Shown one piece after another: positions 17,562-26,485 of a stretch of 64,000 bases of DNA (positions within the stretch are counted from its first letter, which is position 1; every line of letters starts with the position of its first letter). Below the pieces are notes generated by a model. That model searched no databases. It was not told where the DNA came from and saw only the letters and a list, made by a program, of their open reading frames with translations. The DNA lies in assembly GCF_031844685.1 (NCBI RefSeq), contig NZ_CP134605.1:4647001-4711000 (forward strand). The letters are read 5' to 3'. Source of the DNA: Streptomyces sp. ITFR-21. Lineage in GTDB: Bacteria; Actinomycetota; Actinomycetes; Streptomycetales; Streptomycetaceae. A program made the position numbers and the translations under genes.

Positions 17562-18656
17562 TTACTGCGGGGTGGAAACCACCGTGCCGCCGACCAGCAC
17601 GCCTACAGTGCGGGTATTGTCGCGCTCAGCTCCGGGGACGTCAGCGCGGCCTACCTGGACGTTGATGTTGACGGCACCGAGGGCTTCGTTTACATCGGCC
17701 ACGATGGCGGACACAACGGCGGACGGCTCGAACTCGGCGACGGCGTCAAGGACGGCGCGCTGAAGCTGGTCGTTGGCGACATCGGCGTTGACTGCGAAGA
17801 GCGCCGTCGAGGTGGGGACGCCGTAGGTCGCGCGCATCACGCGTTCGCCGGGCAGTGTGCCGACCAAGGCGTGGACGCGGTCAAGGAGCTGCTCCCGCGC
17901 GTCGGTGGTTGCTGCGACCCCACCGGAGTGGTCGATGGCGAAGGGGACGCGCATGGCGGTGCTGACGGCCTGGTCGACGGGCGTGTAGGGCTGGACTGCG
18001 ACCGAAGCGACGTCGTCGGTGATCGAGTCGACCGGCATCAGCGCACAGGCTCTGCGGACGGCATCCCCGAAGGCGAAGAAGGCCGGCTGTCGGTTGTCGG
18101 GCTGGCTGACGGCGCTAGACGAGAGGTCGCCGCCCGCGTAGAAGGATTTGCGCAGGCTCAGCGAGAGGTCGAGCTGAACGCCCGCCCTTGCCTTGTTGCG
18201 GTTGCAGATGTTCTGCACGTCGTCGCCGGCGAAGCTGATCGGAGCCCGGTCGGTCTGGAAGCCGGCGGCCTCCAGCTCCTGAACGATCAAGGAGATCAGG
18301 ACCGAGTCGAGACCACTGATGTAGGCGACTTGCTCCGATTCGCGCTGGTCGTCCACACCGTGCCAGACCACGGTGCGGCTGGAGTTTCCGGTGTTCACGA
18401 CGCAGAACGGCTCGTCGAACCCGGTGGAAGGCAGCGCGAGGGAAGGGGCTGTGAGGTCGCTACGTGCTTCGAAGGAGTACCACGCTCCCTCGTCGCCGGC
18501 GGCGTATGCGGCGAGCTGAGAAGTGGGGGCCTCGATCCCGCCCCCGTGGATGGCCGCGTGCAGGAGATAGACACGTGTGCCATAGCGGTTCTTGATGTCG
18601 TAGTCGATGCCGAGCGTGTTGGCGGCAGCTAGGGCACGGAAATTGGGGTAGGCCAC
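17562..18656 (-). CDS. Fusion: poly-gamma-glutamate-hydrolase-like domain + gp25/GPW baseplate wedge, 364 aa
   Basis: Residues 20-205 match the phage poly-gamma-glutamate hydrolase family (PF05908 type): AAIHGGGIEAPTSQLA, STGFDEPFCVV, VVWHGVDD, GDDVQNICNRNKARAGVQLD and LSLSLRK. Residues 235-350 are a GPW/gp25 wedge domain: FAIDHSGGVAATTDAREQLL, VHALVGTLPGERVMRATYGV. No stop or start divides them. A metal-dependent amide hydrolase would thus be built into the baseplate wedge. Family identities are from motif memory; activity and substrate are inference. Confidence 0.75.
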   Translation of the reverse strand: MAYPNFRALAAANTLGIDYDIKNRYGTRVYLLHAAIHGGGIEAPTSQLAAYAAGDEGAWYSFEARSDLTAPSLALPSTGFDEPFCVVNTGNSSRTVVWHGVDDQRESEQVAYISGLDSVLISLIVQELEAAGFQTDRAPISFAGDDVQNICNRNKARAGVQLDLSLSLRKSFYAGGDLSSSAVSQPDNRQPAFFAFGDAVRRACALMPVDSITDDVASVAVQPYTPVDQAVSTAMRVPFAIDHSGGVAATTDAREQLLDRVHALVGTLPGERVMRATYGVPTSTALFAVNADVANDQLQRAVLDAVAEFEPSAVVSAIVADVNEALGAVNINVQVGRADVPGAERDNTRTVGVLVGGTVVSTPQ

Positions 18657-18666
18657 TGTCTTCTCC

Positions 18667-19641
18667 TCACAGGATGCGGGCGCGAATTCCAGTCAGTGAC
18701 ATGTCGTATGCGGGGGCTGCGCCGCCGGGAAAAAGTGCTTGGAGATCACCGTTGGTTTCCATGGTGATGCGGGCTGCCGGAGTGTCGTGAGGGCCGACCG
18801 GTATGACGACGATCCACTTATTGTCGAAAGCGGCCGAGGAGCTTGCGCCTTCGGTGCGGTAGAGGGCGGTCACGGTGTACGTCGTCCCTGGCGTCATTCC
18901 CGTGATCTGCCTGGAGTTCGAGGCGGAGACGTTATCGGGGCCCTGGCTTTCCGCTGAGCGGTTGTCGTCTCCGTCGGCGAGGATGGTCGCCCCTTGGAGG
19001 ACACGAACACCCATCAGACAGCGGCCGGCGTCGGTCGTGTTCTGCATGAAGGCGCCGAACACCACGACGGCTTGGCCCGAGGCCGGGGCGATGAAGCTGA
19101 CGCTCGGACCGTTGGCGTCGGTCACGTAGGTGGCGCTTGTGGTTGTCGTCGTAGTCCGGTACTCGCCGTAGGTGGTCTTGGAGTTGTAGGCCGTCCTGTA
19201 CGTCGTGGCGGTGGTGGCTCGGTGGCGCTCGACGGGCCGGGCGGTCGCCGGAAGGCTTGCGAATTTCACAACCACACCGAGTCCGATGGCTGTAGAGGTC
19301 TCCACCGAGCCGGACAGCTCAACCATGCCGTCCTGCGTGGTCCGGTAGACCGGTGAGCCGGCGGAAGAGGCAACCCACCCGGGTTCCAGAGCAAGCGGTG
19401 TCCAGACCCCGGGAGCTGCCGAACGCATACGCGGCCAGTAGAGGGGGTGGCTTCGGTCTCCGCCGTCGAAGGTGACGAAAACCTGGTCACCCGGGAGGGC
19501 CGAGCCGATGCTGGCCGGCTCAGCCCAGCCGCTTACGGCCGTGCCCATGATCTGGGGGATCTGGAGCCGCACCCGCCCCCGGTTCTGGGGGTCCTGGGCG
19601 GAGACCACGATGGCGCTGTAGGTGCCGTACAGGGGATTCAC
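18667..19641 (-). CDS. Baseplate spike / assembly protein V (gp5-like), 324 aa
   Basis: The N-terminal OB-fold segment GTYSAIVVSAQDPQNRGRVRLQIPQIMG and GALPGDQVFVTFDGGD-type sequence (here SALPGDQVFVTFDGGDRSHP) are characteristic of gpV/gp5/VgrG spike proteins. The later half is a beta-rich domain rich in Thr/Ser (about residues 110-280). Its GTG at 19641 overlaps the hub gene stop (GTGA). Confidence 0.8.
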   Translation of the reverse strand: MNPLYGTYSAIVVSAQDPQNRGRVRLQIPQIMGTAVSGWAEPASIGSALPGDQVFVTFDGGDRSHPLYWPRMRSAAPGVWTPLALEPGWVASSAGSPVYRTTQDGMVELSGSVETSTAIGLGVVVKFASLPATARPVERHRATTATTYRTAYNSKTTYGEYRTTTTTTSATYVTDANGPSVSFIAPASGQAVVVFGAFMQNTTDAGRCLMGVRVLQGATILADGDDNRSAESQGPDNVSASNSRQITGMTPGTTYTVTALYRTEGASSSAAFDNKWIVVIPVGPHDTPAARITMETNGDLQALFPGGAAPAYDMSLTGIRARIL

Positions 19642-20837
19642 GACAGACCTCCCGAATACGCGGCACGCCAGCGTCCGTTGACGAGCACGGTGGGTGCGGC
19701 CTTCACCGGTGGCTGCTGCACCTTGAGGTCGAGTCTTCGGGAGTCATTGCGGCCGAGCACGAGAGTGCTGGTGTACGTGGTCTTCTGCGGGTAGAGCAGG
19801 TTGACGCTGATCTTGTGGACGGCGGATCGGACCATCCACAGGCCCAGATTGCTCTCCCCGATCGCGTCGCCCTGGAGGTCGACGGTGGAGCCCGGCCGCA
19901 GGCGTGGGTCGCCGTCGGTGACGGCTCGGGCCTCTACCCACAGCCAGTCCGATTCCGCCGCAAGCAGGCGGCCTGCCTGGTTGTAGGACGCGGCCGGCCG
20001 GTCCCCGTACTGCCGGTCCAGGACGGCAGCCACCTGCTGGCCGTGCAGAGTCGTCCGGCTCTGGGAGTACGACGCCGGTGTCAAGACGCTGCTGGTCCGG
20101 TTGTAGGCCACTGTCTGATACCGGGCCCGGACGCCTCCAGCGGGGTCGGTGTCCCCTAGGACGGCGGAGAACTCGCGCAGACTGTCGATGGCTCCAGGTG
20201 TCTTGGTCGACCGGAAGGAAGGCACGCTCCCGTCGGATGCCGGCATGACCGTCTCGCGGTCGACGAACCAGAGCACCGTGCCGTCCACGTAGACCCGGTA
20301 GCCGATCTGGTCCGAGACGTCGCACAGGAACTGCCAGTCCGACATCGACTGCATCTGCTGGGTGAGGACGGCGCTGGAGCCGTCGACTCGCGGCTGGAGG
20401 TTGTATTCAGCGGACACGGTCCGGGCGATGGCGGACGCAGAGGTGTCACGCCAGGTTCGATTGCGGCGGGTCTGCATCAGCATGCTGGTGCCGGTGAGGG
20501 TGTAGACCACGGGAATCTGCACCGCGTGCCCGTATCGGGGATCGGTTTCTGACGCGAGCACCCTGGACGACGCGACGTAGCCGTACCAGTCAGCGGAGTC
20601 ATCGGCCCACCAGCCGAATTGCAGACGCACGGGTGTGTTCTCCGCCCACACGGACCCTGCGGGCGTACGCCACTGCTGAGACGGCAGGGTCGGGTTGTAC
20701 GTGTGCATCACCGTCAGTTCGGCAACTTGGTGAGCCTGCTCGGCCTGGTACAAGTCGATGCTGCTGATCCACGCCCCCTGCTCCAGAACAGGTTGGGTGG
20801 CCGTGAGGTGCGGGCGGTAGAGATTACGCCAGGCCAC
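19638..20837 (-). CDS. Tail hub protein (gpD/gp27-like), 399 aa
   Basis: GTG at 20837, overlapping the LysM-like gene by 14 nt. Typical late-control-D features: SAIARTVSAEYNLQPRVDGS, QMQSMSDWQFLCDVSDQIGYRVYVDGTVLWF (residues 150-200), and GQQVAAVLD/AESDWLWVEARAVTDGDPRLRPG later. It forms the ring at the end of the tail tube on which the spike sits. Confidence 0.8.
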   Translation of the reverse strand: MAWRNLYRPHLTATQPVLEQGAWISSIDLYQAEQAHQVAELTVMHTYNPTLPSQQWRTPAGSVWAENTPVRLQFGWWADDSADWYGYVASSRVLASETDPRYGHAVQIPVVYTLTGTSMLMQTRRNRTWRDTSASAIARTVSAEYNLQPRVDGSSAVLTQQMQSMSDWQFLCDVSDQIGYRVYVDGTVLWFVDRETVMPASDGSVPSFRSTKTPGAIDSLREFSAVLGDTDPAGGVRARYQTVAYNRTSSVLTPASYSQSRTTLHGQQVAAVLDRQYGDRPAASYNQAGRLLAAESDWLWVEARAVTDGDPRLRPGSTVDLQGDAIGESNLGLWMVRSAVHKISVNLLYPQKTTYTSTLVLGRNDSRRLDLKVQQPPVKAAPTVLVNGRWRAAYSGGLS

Positions 20838-21108
20838 GGGGCACCATGATCTGGAGGCCGGCCACCGGCTGTGTCCAGTCCAGTACGCGAGGGTTCGCCT
20901 CCGCGAACATCCACCACGATGACTCGCTGCTGTAGTACTGGGCCGCTACTGAGTCGACGCGCTCATTCGCACGCCACCGGTAATCAGAGACACGCAGTGA
21001 CTGGTCAGCGGGCGGGCGAGGCATAATCGCAAGCTGGAGCTGGCCGTTGCGATCCGGGACCAGCGCAGTCTCGTGCCGCTGGTAGCGCGAGGTCCGCGAG
21101 ATGGCCAT
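20824..21108 (-). CDS. LysM-like tail protein (gpX / gp53-like), 94 aa
   Basis: ATG at 21108. Residues 40-90 form a LysM-like unit: RVSDYRWRANERVDSVAAQYY, SSWWMFAEANPRVLDW, VAGLQIMVPRG. Small LysM proteins directly before the hub are standard in contractile tails and anchor the wedges to the hub. Confidence 0.75.
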   Translation of the reverse strand: MAISRTSRYQRHETALVPDRNGQLQLAIMPRPPADQSLRVSDYRWRANERVDSVAAQYYSSESSWWMFAEANPRVLDWTQPVAGLQIMVPRGLA

Positions 21109-21117
21109 GGTTCCTCC

Positions 21118-21834
21118 TCACACCCACCCGTACGACGACATGAGCGTCATGCTGATATCGACAGCACACCGCACCGGAGTCATACGCTGAGAGAAATGCG
21201 TGTAGGTAATTCCGATGTTGTTGACGTAGCCGAAGTACTCCATGCGTGAGAGACTCGGAAGCTTGTCCTTGAAGGAATGGCGGGCCTGACCGAAGCGGCA
21301 CCAGACGGGGCTCATCTGCATGATTCCGAGAACGTTTCCCGAGGTTGCCTTGTCCGAGCTGTCCGTGGACTGCGCTTGCTGCGGCGTGTTGATCCCGACC
21401 AGGTTGTACAGAACGTGAATGTCGGCCATCACGCCATACGTGCCCTCGATCGTGTTGAACTTCGTTGTGTCGGACATTTCATAGGTGCGGTCGAAGAGCA
21501 GCGCGAAAGAAAGCGTTCCGCCGGCTGCGACCAGAGGGACGCCAGTGTCCAGATCAGACCGCGTGTAAGCCGGCATGACCTGGTTCGCCGCGTCGGTGCT
21601 GTGGCTCACGCTGACTTCGGATGGGTTGTATAGGAAGTTCAGCATGTAGAACCGGTTCGTCTTGGCTGTGCTGCTCTTCGGGAAGGCGGACACCATGTAG
21701 CCCCGCATGAGCCCGAAGCTCGACCCCTTTTCCCCGGGGAGATAGGAAGGAATGCTCTGAATCCTGGGGTCGAATTCGTTCTCCCAGATACCGCTCGCCG
21801 GCAGATTGACCGGGCCGTCGGACTTTCCTGTCAT
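21118..21834 (-). CDS. Tail hub-adjacent structural protein, 238 aa
   Basis: ATG at 21834 overlaps the tape-measure stop (TGATG). The sequence FYMLNFLYNPSEVSVSHSTD, GGTLSFALLFDRTYEM, and SPVWCRFGQARHSF with YFGYVNNIGITYTHFSQRM is the tail/CIS peptidoglycan-region protein found just before the LysM protein in contractile systems. It likely caps the tube at the hub. The family name is uncertain; its position is conserved. Confidence 0.7.
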   Translation of the reverse strand: MTGKSDGPVNLPASGIWENEFDPRIQSIPSYLPGEKGSSFGLMRGYMVSAFPKSSTAKTNRFYMLNFLYNPSEVSVSHSTDAANQVMPAYTRSDLDTGVPLVAAGGTLSFALLFDRTYEMSDTTKFNTIEGTYGVMADIHVLYNLVGINTPQQAQSTDSSDKATSGNVLGIMQMSPVWCRFGQARHSFKDKLPSLSRMEYFGYVNNIGITYTHFSQRMTPVRCAVDISMTLMSSYGWV

Positions 21835-24794
21835 CACCAACCCCCCATCAGTGACTTGATCCGGTCGTCGGCGGCCACGTAGCTGACGAAGGAAGTCGCG
21901 GCGGACTTCGCGCCTTCCGCCGTGGCGGACGGCATCTGCACCACGACTGAGCCCGCGCCGAATGAGAGGGTCACTGCTCCGCCGCCGGCTGAGGTTCCTT
22001 GGTTCGAGCTAGGGTTGAGGCCCTGATTGAGGAGGGCCTGGCGCACCGTGTGGGCGGCATTCGCTTCGAGGACCATCTCGCCGCCGTGCAGCCGGGCATC
22101 GACTCCCTCGCCCCGCTGGCCGGGCACCTCCCAGGCACCGTCCTTGTACCAGTGCGGATTGTGCGAATTCCAGAACGACAGCGCCTTCGACGGGCTTCCG
22201 TAGCGGCCCTTGATGTATTTCAGACCCCACGCGATCTGTAGAGAGGCCGAGTTGCGCCACGCGGAAGTCGCCGTCTCCTTGTGGATATTGGACATGGCCT
22301 GCGGAATTCCGTAGGCGTCCGAACTAGGGTTGTCCGCGTGGGTGTTCCAACCGGACTCGCCCATCCACAGCTTGTACAGATCGTCAAATTCGCCTGCGGT
22401 CCAGCCGTATTTGGCGGCCATGGTTCGGCCGAGCTTCACGTTCGCGCGGGTGTCGCTGACCGTGTCCTTGCCGCCCGAGCCGGTGGAGGCTTCCTCGTTC
22501 TGCGAAGCACTCGGAGTACGGCTGACGCTTTGAAGGCTTCCTCCGCCACCTCCGCCACCTCCGCCGCTCCCGGCCAGGGCAGCCGCCAGGGCGTCGACTT
22601 CTTCGACAGATCCGTAGGCTCCCGCGTACGAGGGGCCGCTGCCGCCGCTCTGGCTGGCCGTGGGGTCGTCCTGGGCACCGGACAGACTTGGAGTGGCTTC
22701 CATCCCTCCGGACAGCACGCGCCGTGCCCGCTTGAACTTCGAGTACATCGGGCCCTCAACGACGCCCCGGCCGGGGTTGGCGGCCTCGATGACTCGGCCG
22801 TTACCGGCGTACATGCCGACATGGGAGAGGTCTTTGTAAAAGACGAGGTCGCCCGGCTTGACGTCGTCGATCGGGACTTCGACGCCCTTTTTGATCTGGT
22901 CATAGGTGACGCGCGGCAGACTCACGCCGACCGACCGGTACGCGGCTTGCATCAAGCTTGAGCAGTCCCAGGCGTTCGGCCCGGTGGCGCCCATGACGTA
23001 CTTGTCACCGACCTGGGCTCGGGCGAAGCTGATGGCGGCAGCGACGCCGCCCCCGGTGACGCCGGCACCGTCGGACTTCTTGGCGCCCGCGCCCCCCTGC
23101 TTGGACTCCGGTGTGCCGGAGTCGCCGCCGAAGAGGCCGCCGACCCAGTTCCACGCGTCCTTGGCGTAGGAGGACTGGTCGGTGCCTGCCCCCGAGTCGC
23201 CGAAGATGACGTTGGGGCCCATATTCCAGCCCTTGATGAACCCGCTCGTGGCGCCTTTCCCGGAGTCCTTCAGCCGGGACACGGTGCCGCCCACCGGGCC
23301 GCCGGCCTTGTACGCGCCGGTCAGCCCGCCGAGCCAGTTCGCGAAGGGCCCCATGGCTTTCTGGAGCAGGGTCTTGATGTCCGCGAGGGTGTCGGCGCTC
23401 GCGCGGGCTGCGTCGAGGAAGGATGCGCTGGCAGGCAGGTGCCCTTCCCGGCTCAGGCCCTGGAGGTAGCGCTGCGAGTCCTGGTAGCTACCGCCGATGC
23501 TGGGGGCGTAATCCTTGATCGTGTCGCGGGCTTTGTCGCCTGCGCCGGTGCGCTTGCCGGCGTCGTCGATGAGCTGGAGGGCTTTGTCGGAGGAGAGCCC
23601 CTTGAGGCCCTGCTTCTCCGGGTTCATCAAGTCGCGTAGCAACTCTGTCTGGTTGCGCATCGCCTCAAGGGATTGGCCCGAAAGCCCGGCGGCTTGGCTC
23701 CAGTTCGCCATCGACATCGAAAGCGACCCGCCCTGCATAAGCTGGTCGTGCAGTTGTTTCGATGACAGGGAGCCAAAGCCGCCTGAGTTCACCCGCTGGG
23801 CCAGGCTGAGGGCCATGGATGCGGGGGAGTTCTGCACGCCGCCCGCGAAGCGAGTCGGGGCCAGACCGAACATCTGGCTGGCGTAGAACGCCTGGCCGGT
23901 GCCGAGTTCCTGCTGCATCTGGGCGGCGCCCTGCATACCGAGACCAGGGGTGATGTAGGCGGCGGAGGAAGCGCGGCTGAGCTGGTTCTGTACCTGGGAC
24001 GAGGCGCTTTGCAGCGTGATGTCGGTCGAGCCCCCGTAGAGATCCTCATTGGAGGAGGCCCACATGATGGCGCCGCTGGACTTCAGGTTGCGGCCCATGG
24101 ACTGCGCCCGCCTGCCAGCGGTTCCACTCCAGTTCGGTGCGGCCAGGTCCATGCGGCGCTCGAATTGGCCGAGTTGTTCTTCGAAACCCCCGCTGTAGTA
24201 CGACCTCGCAGCCCCGACCACGGCGCCGGTGACCTGGCCGGCGAAGGCGACGCGGTTCATCGTCGTCTGCTGTGCTGACTGTCGGCGCAGCCGCTGCATG
24301 TCGGCGGTCATCTGTGCCTGGGAGGCGGTGAACTGGGAGTCCCGCAGGTTCCAGTTGTCGCGGGTCTGGCGTTGGGAGCTGACGAAAGAGTCGGCATTGA
24401 TGTCGAGCTGCATCTGGGATTCGTCGCGGAACCACTGCGGCCTGCGCATGTCGTTGACCTGGCGCGTGCCCACGGCGCGTTGGCGGTCCCAGACGAGCTG
24501 CTGCCGGTCCAGGTCGTCTTGCATCCGCTGGCGCGCGACCTGGTGCGCGCTTTGCCCCTGGACGTACTGCTGCTGGAGGCGGCCGAGTTGGTTGTCCTGC
24601 CGCGTCTGGCCGCCCATGGGTCCGTAGGCGGTCATGCCGAGGGTGCCGAGGCCGGCCTGGCTGGCGAAGCGGTTCGTGAACGTGGTGAAGGCCCGTGTCA
24701 GCGCGTCGAGCTGCTGGCCAAGGTTGTTGGTGCCGAGGAGCCGGCCGGTGCCGGGATTGGGGGGCGGGGTTCCCGGTGGTGTCGGAGTGGCCAC
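21834..24794 (-). CDS. Tape measure protein with NlpC/P60 and lysozyme-like domains, 986 aa
   Basis: GTG at 24794 with AAGGAGG upstream. Residues 30-200 are Gln/Arg-rich helices that set tail length. Around residues 590-690 lies an NlpC/P60 endopeptidase: KYVMGATGPNAWDCSSLMQA (catalytic Cys), GDLVFYKDLSHVGMYAG (His). Residues 800-890 are a transglycosylase-like domain with LWMGESGWNTHADNP (probable catalytic Glu). Poly-Gly and Ser-rich linkers separate them. Cuts cell wall during injection. Confidence 0.85.
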   Translation of the reverse strand: MATPTPPGTPPPNPGTGRLLGTNNLGQQLDALTRAFTTFTNRFASQAGLGTLGMTAYGPMGGQTRQDNQLGRLQQQYVQGQSAHQVARQRMQDDLDRQQLVWDRQRAVGTRQVNDMRRPQWFRDESQMQLDINADSFVSSQRQTRDNWNLRDSQFTASQAQMTADMQRLRRQSAQQTTMNRVAFAGQVTGAVVGAARSYYSGGFEEQLGQFERRMDLAAPNWSGTAGRRAQSMGRNLKSSGAIMWASSNEDLYGGSTDITLQSASSQVQNQLSRASSAAYITPGLGMQGAAQMQQELGTGQAFYASQMFGLAPTRFAGGVQNSPASMALSLAQRVNSGGFGSLSSKQLHDQLMQGGSLSMSMANWSQAAGLSGQSLEAMRNQTELLRDLMNPEKQGLKGLSSDKALQLIDDAGKRTGAGDKARDTIKDYAPSIGGSYQDSQRYLQGLSREGHLPASASFLDAARASADTLADIKTLLQKAMGPFANWLGGLTGAYKAGGPVGGTVSRLKDSGKGATSGFIKGWNMGPNVIFGDSGAGTDQSSYAKDAWNWVGGLFGGDSGTPESKQGGAGAKKSDGAGVTGGGVAAAISFARAQVGDKYVMGATGPNAWDCSSLMQAAYRSVGVSLPRVTYDQIKKGVEVPIDDVKPGDLVFYKDLSHVGMYAGNGRVIEAANPGRGVVEGPMYSKFKRARRVLSGGMEATPSLSGAQDDPTASQSGGSGPSYAGAYGSVEEVDALAAALAGSGGGGGGGGGSLQSVSRTPSASQNEEASTGSGGKDTVSDTRANVKLGRTMAAKYGWTAGEFDDLYKLWMGESGWNTHADNPSSDAYGIPQAMSNIHKETATSAWRNSASLQIAWGLKYIKGRYGSPSKALSFWNSHNPHWYKDGAWEVPGQRGEGVDARLHGGEMVLEANAAHTVRQALLNQGLNPSSNQGTSAGGGAVTLSFGAGSVVVQMPSATAEGAKSAATSFVSYVAADDRIKSLMGGW

Positions 24795-24944
24795 TTACGC
24801 CCTCCTTTCTACGTCCCAGGCGGCTCGGCGAATCCAGTGGCGCCGCTCACGAATGGATAGCTTCTTCAGTTCCGACAAGGGCCAGTACGGATGGATCTGG
24901 GAGAGGATCTCGATCTCGTGGAATGCGCGGGCGTAGTCACATTC
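24795..24944 (-). CDS. Tail chaperone C-terminal extension, probably reached by +1 frameshift (49 codons)
   Basis: The strand between the chaperone TGA (24937) and the tape-measure GTG (24794) carries an open, high-GC3 frame: DYARAFHEIEILSQIHPYW, then LKKLSIRERRHWIRRAAWD. It ends with TAA directly before the GTG. The frame has no ATG or GTG; its only TTG would leave 27 residues. It lies +1 to the upstream gene, and a +1 (or -2) shift before the UGA-C would join the two. Such frameshifted chaperones normally precede tape-measure genes. Confidence 0.5.
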   Translation of the reverse strand, partial: ECDYARAFHEIEILSQIHPYWPLSELKKLSIRERRHWIRRAAWDVERRA

Positions 24945-25794
24945 CGCGAAATAGGACGGCCAGTGAGATTGGCAGAGGGACCTCCGTTCCGCACGTGTCG
25001 TGCACGAAGGAGAAATCTCCGTATCGGGGGCCAGGCTGAGTTTTGGCCAGGAACTTCAAGATGGTCTGCCGGTCGTCCATGAAGAGACTGGTTGCCGGGG
25101 GGCGTCGAGTCGACGAACCGTCGGCGTGCTGGATACGCAGCACGCAGCGGCCGAGGATCTCACTGTCCTGCTTGGCTTCGTTACCGTCCTTTACTGCGAA
25201 CACGGCGGCCTGGTCGTCGCCGTTGGGAAGCCGCACAACAGCCGTGGCCCCTCGGCGCAGGGGTACCTCGAACTCGGTCCGTTCCGGATCGGCGAGGTGG
25301 GTGAAGGGGATCGCGTTCAGGGGCACCGTGAGGTCGATGAGTTCCTTGCAGTAGGGACAGGGGAGTTCTTCGAATACGAGGTCGTTTCCGAAGGTGGCTC
25401 GCCGGACCGCCATCACGAGGAACTCCCTGTCCCCGATGAGGAGTTCAGCGGCCAGCTTGCGGCTCATGGATTCATCGCCGACGGTTCGTACGCCGCGCAG
25501 CAGCAGCGTCTCGAAGACCTTGTAAGAGCTGCTGCCGGCAGCGGCGATGGCTTCCTCGTCGGCCCCAGTGAGTTCCTTGACCTCGGCTTCGCGGTACCAG
25601 GAGCCTTCTCGGCAGATTCCGCGCTCCAGGGTGACGCGGTTGTTTCCGGGATCGTCGATGACGGGTTCTCCGGAGTTGCGGTCGTCCCGAAGGACTGCCT
25701 GAGTGGCGGCTGTAGCTTCCTCTGGCGTCTCCAGGCCCTTGAGGGTCTCGTCGCCGAAAGAGTCGAAGTCGGGGAGCACAATGGGTTCGGGCAT
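24937..25794 (-). CDS. Tail assembly chaperone / T4 gp51-gp26-like protein, 285 aa
   Basis: ATG at 25794 after AAGGAAG. The middle contains KLAAELLIGDREFLVMAVRR, FEELPCPYCKELIDL and a final HDTCGTEVPLP, a pattern of T4 baseplate-type gp26/gp51 proteins with a Cys pair that may bind zinc. It lies between the tube and tape-measure genes, the standard position for the tail chaperone. See the frameshifted extension downstream. Confidence 0.7.
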   Translation of the reverse strand: MPEPIVLPDFDSFGDETLKGLETPEEATAATQAVLRDDRNSGEPVIDDPGNNRVTLERGICREGSWYREAEVKELTGADEEAIAAAGSSSYKVFETLLLRGVRTVGDESMSRKLAAELLIGDREFLVMAVRRATFGNDLVFEELPCPYCKELIDLTVPLNAIPFTHLADPERTEFEVPLRRGATAVVRLPNGDDQAAVFAVKDGNEAKQDSEILGRCVLRIQHADGSSTRRPPATSLFMDDRQTILKFLAKTQPGPRYGDFSFVHDTCGTEVPLPISLAVLFRGM

Positions 25795-25823
25795 GATCGT
25801 GTCTTCCTTTGATTCGTCCCGGA

Positions 25824-26408
25824 TTAAGGCAGGGAAATTCCGCTGCCAGGTCCGTACTTGTTTGCGATCTTGAAGTCCCAGCCTTCGTGGGCAAGGGTGA
25901 TTTGCTGCAATTCCACACCATTTGCCCCGCTGTCCAGATCGCCGAATGCGATGCTGGTCGGCCAGCAGTTGTAGACGCGCCAGCCAGCCTTGTACGTGAC
26001 GTTCTGAGTCGTCACCGGATGGTCGAGCAGGAAAATGTCCATGGTCGCGCGGAAGTTGTACGACCCGTCGTTTCCTCCGGTGCCCTGCATGACGCGGAAA
26101 AGCTTGGTCAGCCATGCGTAGATGTCGCTGTCGCCGCAGATCAGTCCTCGGGAAAGCGTGATGGGTGCGAAGTCGGACTGACCCGGCATCTTCTGGGTCG
26201 TCGTGTTCATCCCGCCCTGCCGATAAACCACTACGTCAGTGGTGATCGACAGGCCGGAGACGCTCATGAACCCGAGCTGGTTGGTACGCTTCGAAGAGTC
26301 CAGCGTGGAACCCGCGAGGTGAATCATCACCTGGAACTTGAAATTCCTGAGCGGGTCCGTCTGGAGCTGCGCGAGCGACGGCTTCTGGGTGGTGGTTGTG
26401 GCTCCCAC
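25824..26408 (-). CDS. Tail tube protein (gp19-like), 194 aa
   Basis: GTG at 26408. FKFQVMIHLAG near the start, GLSITTDVVVYRQGGMNTTT, PITLSRGLICGDSDIYAW and the C-terminal VELQQITLAHEGWDF are the usual blocks of gp19/CIS tube proteins, and the length fits. Builds the inner tube under the sheath encoded just upstream. Its leader carries the conserved structured element described separately. Confidence 0.85.
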   Translation of the reverse strand: MGATTTTQKPSLAQLQTDPLRNFKFQVMIHLAGSTLDSSKRTNQLGFMSVSGLSITTDVVVYRQGGMNTTTQKMPGQSDFAPITLSRGLICGDSDIYAWLTKLFRVMQGTGGNDGSYNFRATMDIFLLDHPVTTQNVTYKAGWRVYNCWPTSIAFGDLDSGANGVELQQITLAHEGWDFKIANKYGPGSGISLP

Positions 26409-26466
26409 GAGTCACCTCTCATTCCCGGTCTGATAGCCGCCGAGATGAATGGGAACGAGAGGCGGT
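26409..26466 (-). promoter_or_regulatory. Structured leader of the tail tube gene (anti-SD/SD pairing, pseudoknot-like)
   Basis: On the minus strand CCGCC and GGCGG can form stem 1. The segment CCTCTCGTTCCC between them can pair with GGGAATGAGAGG, which contains the Shine-Dalgarno site 6-12 nt before the GTG. The two stems interleave as in an H-type pseudoknot. Near-identical elements precede the capsid and scaffold genes. Confidence 0.6.
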
Positions 26467-26485
26467 AGGGCTGACATGGCCTCGA

